From an uncultured Alphaproteobacteria bacterium (GTDB lineage Bacteria; Pseudomonadota; Alphaproteobacteria; CAAGCB01; CAG-977), in NCBI GenBank assembly GCA_934277945.1, contig CAKQWA010000011.1:1-64000 (forward strand): a stretch of 64,000 bases of DNA, in the 5' to 3' direction. Numbering within the stretch: position 1 is the stretch's first letter; the number at the start of each line of letters is the position of its first letter. The notes under the pieces are model-generated. The model was given only the letters and a program-made list of their open reading frames with translations, searched no databases and was not told where the DNA came from. Shown one piece after another: positions 60,838 through 64,000 of this stretch. Made by a program: the position numbers and the translations under genes.

Positions 60838-61236
60838 GTGAAAAAATCCGTAATTTTGACCGCCGCCTGTTTGCTTCTTGCCGCTTGCACCACGCAGGCG
60901 CCGTTCGTCGACGCGCGCAGGGAGGCGGGCAAACCCTACACCGTCGGCGAATCGACTCCCGACGTCGTCGCCGTGTGCTTCAACAAATACTCGACCCACT
61001 CCTCCGAAATCATCCGCATGGCGCAGGAGGAGTGTCGAAAAACAAACCGCGAAGCCAAATACAAGGGCATGAAACGGTGGAGTTGCCGCGTTCTTTTGCC
61101 TCACCGCGTCTATTTTGAATGTGCCGACGCGCCGCTTGAAGACGGCGTGGTCGCCAAAGCCCCCCTGTTCAAGTCGGGCGAATCGGGCGAAGAACCGCTT
61201 GTCAGAATGTCCGTCGACGAAAGCCCCGCAAAATGA
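60838..61236 (+). CDS. Small lipoprotein of unknown function
   Basis: The 132-aa protein has a signal peptide with lipobox LLLAAC (C17). Several later cysteines (C48, C66, C83, C96) could form disulfides. No family recognised. The start is GTG at 60838. The only good ribosome binding site (AGTAGG) precedes an out-of-frame ATG at 60821 that encodes six codons (MTKFVP) and stops inside the GTGA overlap, so the GTG may be reached by reinitiation. It overlaps pdxY by ATGA. Confidence 0.68.
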   Translation: MKKSVILTAACLLLAACTTQAPFVDARREAGKPYTVGESTPDVVAVCFNKYSTHSSEIIRMAQEECRKTNREAKYKGMKRWSCRVLLPHRVYFECADAPLEDGVVAKAPLFKSGESGEEPLVRMSVDESPAK

Positions 61237-62090
61237 ACGTTTTATCCGTCCAATCGCACACGGCGGCGGGACACGTCGGCAACGACGCCGCGACCTTTTG
61301 TCTGGAACGCATGGGTTTCCCCGTCATCAACGTGCACACCCTGCAATTTTCCAACCACACGGGACACGCGTTCACGGGCGAAGTCTTTTCGGCGAAGCAC
61401 TTGTCGAACGTCATCGACGGCGTGGAAAATTTCTGCGGATTTGCGCATTGCGGCGCCGTCCTGTCCGGCTATCTCGGCGCAAGCGAAACGGGCGACGTCG
61501 TGCTGGACGCCGTCAAGCGCGTGAAAGCGGCGAATCCAAACGCGCTGTACTGTTGCGACACCGTCATGGGCGACAAAGAGGGCGGCTTGTTCGTCAAGCC
61601 CGAAATCGCGGATTTCTTCATGCGAAAAGCCCTGCCCGCCGCCGACATCCTGACGCCGAACGTTTTTGAACTTGAAATTTTGTCCAAAACGCCACTGACC
61701 TCTTTTGACAAAATCGTGCGCGCCGCCGAAAATCTGCGCAAGGAGAACGGCATCGCGACGCTGGCGGTCACCAGTGTCAAAGACGGCGAAGACGGCGCGA
61801 ACGAAACAGGCGTGCTGGTGTGCGCGAACGACGGCGCGTATATCGTCAAAACGCCGCAAATCCCCTTTTCCAAAGCCCTGACCGGCACGGGCGATATGTT
61901 CGCCGCCGTCTTCCTTGCCCGCGTTTTGCAAGAAAAAAGCACGGCGGACGCGGTTTCTCTGGCGGTGTCGTCGCTTTTCGGAATTATTCAAAAAACGGCG
62001 CAAAACAACGAACGCGAAGCCGCTTTGGTGCAGGCGCAGGACGAACTGGTCGCCCCGCAAAATTTATTTTCGGCAAGGCGGCTTTTTTAA
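61233..62090 (+). CDS. pdxY: Pyridoxal kinase
   Basis: The 285-aa PfkB-like kinase phosphorylates pyridoxal in B6 salvage. The N-terminus has VLSVQSHTAAGHVGNDAA, with YCCDTVMGDKEGGLFV and TPNVFELEIL in the middle and the catalytic GTGDMFAAVFLAR near the C-terminus. The start overlaps the lipoprotein stop (ATGA), so the two are co-translated. No terminator is evident before the HNH gene promoter. Confidence 0.93.
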   Translation: MNVLSVQSHTAAGHVGNDAATFCLERMGFPVINVHTLQFSNHTGHAFTGEVFSAKHLSNVIDGVENFCGFAHCGAVLSGYLGASETGDVVLDAVKRVKAANPNALYCCDTVMGDKEGGLFVKPEIADFFMRKALPAADILTPNVFELEILSKTPLTSFDKIVRAAENLRKENGIATLAVTSVKDGEDGANETGVLVCANDGAYIVKTPQIPFSKALTGTGDMFAAVFLARVLQEKSTADAVSLAVSSLFGIIQKTAQNNEREAALVQAQDELVAPQNLFSARRLF

Positions 62091-62102
62091 TCCTTTTTGC
62101 CA

Positions 62103-62140
62103 TTGACATCTTGACAAAAAAATTCGTATAATTTTGTCAA
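62103..62140 (+). promoter_or_regulatory. Near-consensus promoter with inverted repeat, HNH nuclease gene
   Basis: TTGACA (62103-62108), 18 nt and TATAAT (62127-62132) give the strongest promoter match in the window. A perfect 9-bp inverted repeat, TTGACAAAA (62111-62119) and TTTTGTCAA (62132-62140), brackets the -10 and looks like a repressor operator. Confidence 0.65.
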
Positions 62141-62187
62141 TACAAGTTTTCTTTTTCGGAAAACGATGACTTTAAGGATATAGTGCC

Positions 62188-63066
62188 ATGCAGGAAATCG
62201 ACCCGAAAACAGCCTTGGCGCAGGATCGCTACGTTCACGTCAAACGCCCGCGCGCGTCACAGCGTTACGAAGCCGAAAAAAGCAAATCCGCTCCGTATCC
62301 GCAGGGACAGCGCGACGGTCTGTTCAATTACGACACCATTCACGGCATGAAACTGACCCGTATGCAATACACCGTGCCGACGCAGGAGGAACGCCGCAAA
62401 ATGCGCAAGGCGTTTGACGGCAACTGGAAACAGGGCGTCGAGGGCGAACGCGCCAAATTCCTGAAATGGCTCGCCAACACGCAGGAAAAGGAACTGGTCG
62501 ACAAACTGGGCTTGACCAAAACCGACATCAACCGCATGAAGCGCGGCATCGGCGTCAAAGGGTTCAACGTGCATCACAAACTGCCCATTCACGGCGGCGG
62601 CACGAACGATTTTTCAAACTTGATTCTCGAACCGATTTTTCCGCACGACCAACTGCATCAGGACGTGATGAATCCGCAGATTTCGGGCATGAAAGAAGGC
62701 GAGACACGCTCCATTCTCGTCCCCTACTCGACCGACAACATCTACAACCCGCAGGAATTCGGATGCAAACTGAACGGCAAAGCCGTCGAACCGTGCTATC
62801 CGACCCGCATTGACGAATCGTTGCCGTACTATGCCATTAAAAATTACCGCCCCGAACATATCGGCGTGGACAAACGGCAAAAATATATGCAGTCGACTTA
62901 CGACGAAGACCGCAAAAAAGCCCAACAGTATGCCAACAAAGGCAACAACGCCGGCAATAAAAGCGGCGGGAAAAACTACGGCGGCAAAAATGCCGGCAAA
63001 GGCTCGAAAAAGCCCGTGCGCCGCTTGGACGTCATGCTTGCCGTGCGCGCCGCTTCCGGCAGATGA
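62188..63066 (+). CDS. HNH (His-Me finger) endonuclease-like protein
   Basis: The 292-aa protein has a His-Me finger motif near residues 128-157: VHHKLPIHGGGTNDFSNL (H129, H130, N140, N144) and HDQLH (H153, H157), the arrangement seen in HNH/colicin-type nucleases. The N-terminal part is charged without a signal peptide. The C-terminal tail (about 255-280) is Asn/Gly/Lys-rich low complexity, possibly a DNA- or RNA-binding tail. No immunity gene, phage gene or secretion module is nearby. AAGGA lies 9 nt before the ATG. It may be a toxin or effector domain on its own (inference). Confidence 0.75.
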   Translation: MQEIDPKTALAQDRYVHVKRPRASQRYEAEKSKSAPYPQGQRDGLFNYDTIHGMKLTRMQYTVPTQEERRKMRKAFDGNWKQGVEGERAKFLKWLANTQEKELVDKLGLTKTDINRMKRGIGVKGFNVHHKLPIHGGGTNDFSNLILEPIFPHDQLHQDVMNPQISGMKEGETRSILVPYSTDNIYNPQEFGCKLNGKAVEPCYPTRIDESLPYYAIKNYRPEHIGVDKRQKYMQSTYDEDRKKAQQYANKGNNAGNKSGGKNYGGKNAGKGSKKPVRRLDVMLAVRAASGR

Positions 63067-63083
63067 TTTTTTTCATCCCTGTC

Positions 63084-63114
63084 AGCCCCGCCGTCAAAAG
63101 CGGGGCTTTCTTTT
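63084..63114 (+). terminator. Terminator of the HNH gene
   Basis: The arms AGCCCCGC and GCGGGGCT (8 bp) are followed by TTCTTTT. Confidence 0.75.
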
Positions 63115-63126
63115 GCGAATTTCACC

Positions 63127-63783
63127 ATGTTTGAAGACGTCTTTTTCAGAAAAACTTTTTGCGCGGACAAACTCGCCGATTACGGCTTTTTGCAATCTTC
63201 CGACGGCTTGCGCTTTGAAACGGATCTCGCCGGCACGGAATTTCGCCTGACCGTTCTGATTGCGCCGAACGGTGCGGTCGATACCGTGCTGACGGACGAA
63301 AACGGCGAAACATACGATTTGTACAAAACGGCGGCGACGGGCGAATTTGTCGGCAAAATCAGGGAACGCGTCCGCGCCGCGCTTCAAAACATCGCCGAAA
63401 ACTGTTGCGAAAGCACCGTTTTTCAATCCCCGCAAATCGCGGAATTTTTAAAATACGCTCGCTTGAAATACGGCGGTGCGCCGGAATTTTTGTGGAAAGA
63501 TTCTCCGAAAACAGCCATTTTGCGCCGTTCTGACAATCAAAAATGGTACGCCGTCCTGCAAACCGTTTCGGGCGGGAAATTGGGCATAACCTCAAACGGC
63601 GACGTTGAAATTCTCAATTTCAAGGGCAAGCCCGAACAAATTGAAAAATTGATCGACCGCAAACGCTTCTTTCCCGCGTGGCACATGAATAAAAAACATT
63701 GGTACACACTCTTGCCGGACGGCGACATTTCCGCGCAGACTCTCCGCGCGCTCGCGGATGAAAGTTACCGGTTGGCGAAATAA
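63127..63783 (+). CDS. MmcQ/YjbR-family protein
   Basis: The 218-aa protein matches YjbR/MmcQ DNA-binding-like proteins in its C-terminal half: WKDSPKTAILRRSDNQKWYAV, LNFKGKPEQIEKLIDRKRF and FPAWHMNKKHWYTLLPDG. The first roughly 100 residues are less conserved. The family is small, cytoplasmic and of unknown role. The start is ATG at 63127. Between its stop and 63887 I see only a short inverted repeat (AATAATTC/GAATTATT at 63802-63821). Confidence 0.83.
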   Translation: MFEDVFFRKTFCADKLADYGFLQSSDGLRFETDLAGTEFRLTVLIAPNGAVDTVLTDENGETYDLYKTAATGEFVGKIRERVRAALQNIAENCCESTVFQSPQIAEFLKYARLKYGGAPEFLWKDSPKTAILRRSDNQKWYAVLQTVSGGKLGITSNGDVEILNFKGKPEQIEKLIDRKRFFPAWHMNKKHWYTLLPDGDISAQTLRALADESYRLAK

Positions 63784-63887
63784 CACGTCCCGCCCTCCAA
63801 AAATAATTCACCCGAATTATTGCCGTTAATGCTCTTGTAACCGCTTTCCGATTCCCGCTTGAACTCTTACGCACCCTAAACGCCTCC

Positions 63888-64000
63888 TCAAAACGCGCAG
63901 ATACCGCGCCGCGTCTGTTCCAGCGTGTGCAGGCGCAAAACGCGCGTGTATTCTTTGACGTTCCCTTCGGCAAGCATTTTTTGTTCGTATTCAATCATCA
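63888..64000 (-). CDS. 3' end of a gene entering from the right
   Basis: The minus-strand frame is open from the window edge to a TGA at 63888 (37 codons). It reads ...EYEQKMLAEGNVKEYTRVLR and ends QTRRGICAF. No family recognised from this fragment. The gene's start and identity are outside the window. Confidence 0.5.
   Translation of the reverse strand, partial: MIEYEQKMLAEGNVKEYTRVLRLHTLEQTRRGICAF

Noticed and set aside
63802..63821. Inverted repeat AATAATTC/GAATTATT after the YjbR-family gene
   Set aside because: It has no T tail and no nearby start codon, and is too AT-rich to be a convincing terminator or operator.

Overview
The window looks like chromosomal DNA of an anaerobic or oxygen-sensitive alphaproteobacterium, probably host-associated. 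The lineage call rests on a MipZ division-plane ATPase and an Irr-type iron regulator, both typical of Alphaproteobacteria, together with a Gram-negative envelope set (BamD, a FadL-type porin, lipoproteins, a giant type V-like surface protein). The anaerobic call rests on a three-gene [FeFe]-hydrogenase operon, the maturase HydE, a rubrerythrin beside a PerR-like regulator, and a small NrdD-like protein. The exact taxon is an inference.

Layout. 1-8145 (minus) is the 5' part of a very long surface protein built from GGAI/FxxN repeats; its C-terminus lies outside the window. 8.2-15.2 kb holds pgm and mipZ (minus) and, divergently, hydCBA for an NADH/ferredoxin-linked [FeFe] hydrogenase. 15.3-26.7 kb is housekeeping: ddpX-like dipeptidase, lepA, a MarC protein, tRNA-Gln, a DMT exporter, a FadL-type porin, ettA, a lemA/DUF2207 pair and rnd. 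aspS follows at 26.8 kb.

28.6-31.1 kb is an accessory stretch. It has a 26-codon ORF with a very strong ribosome binding site, a predicted small RNA with its own promoter and terminator, an exported nitroreductase, and an AT-rich CARF-HEPN gene (Csm6/Csx1-like) with no cas genes or CRISPR array anywhere in the window. 31.2-42.8 kb holds a HAD hydrolase/APH kinase pair, hydE with a BaiN-like flavoprotein, tRNA-Val, an MFS protein, a SHOCT-DUF805 protein, a LysM/M23 lipoprotein, pepN and the NrdD-like mini-protein.

43-49.9 kb holds a nucleoside phosphorylase, the perR-like/rubrerythrin pair behind a palindromic operator, tRNA-Ser, and an ECF sigma/anti-sigma/periplasmic sensor operon behind a 12-bp inverted repeat. 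An amidohydrolase and anmK follow. 49.9-64 kb holds tyrS with a methyltransferase; ligA-recN-bamD (minus); irr with an in-frame 15-bp repeat expansion; a DUF4139 protein; tandem DHH phosphoesterases; a lipoprotein with pdxY; an HNH nuclease behind a near-consensus promoter with an inverted repeat; and a YjbR-family protein.

Functionally, HydABC with HydE (HydF and HydG are not in the window) gives fermentative electron disposal. Rubrerythrin/PerR and Irr cover peroxide and iron responses. AnmK, the dipeptidase and the M23 lipoprotein belong to peptidoglycan turnover. I found no insertion sequence, phage module, CRISPR array or replication origin.
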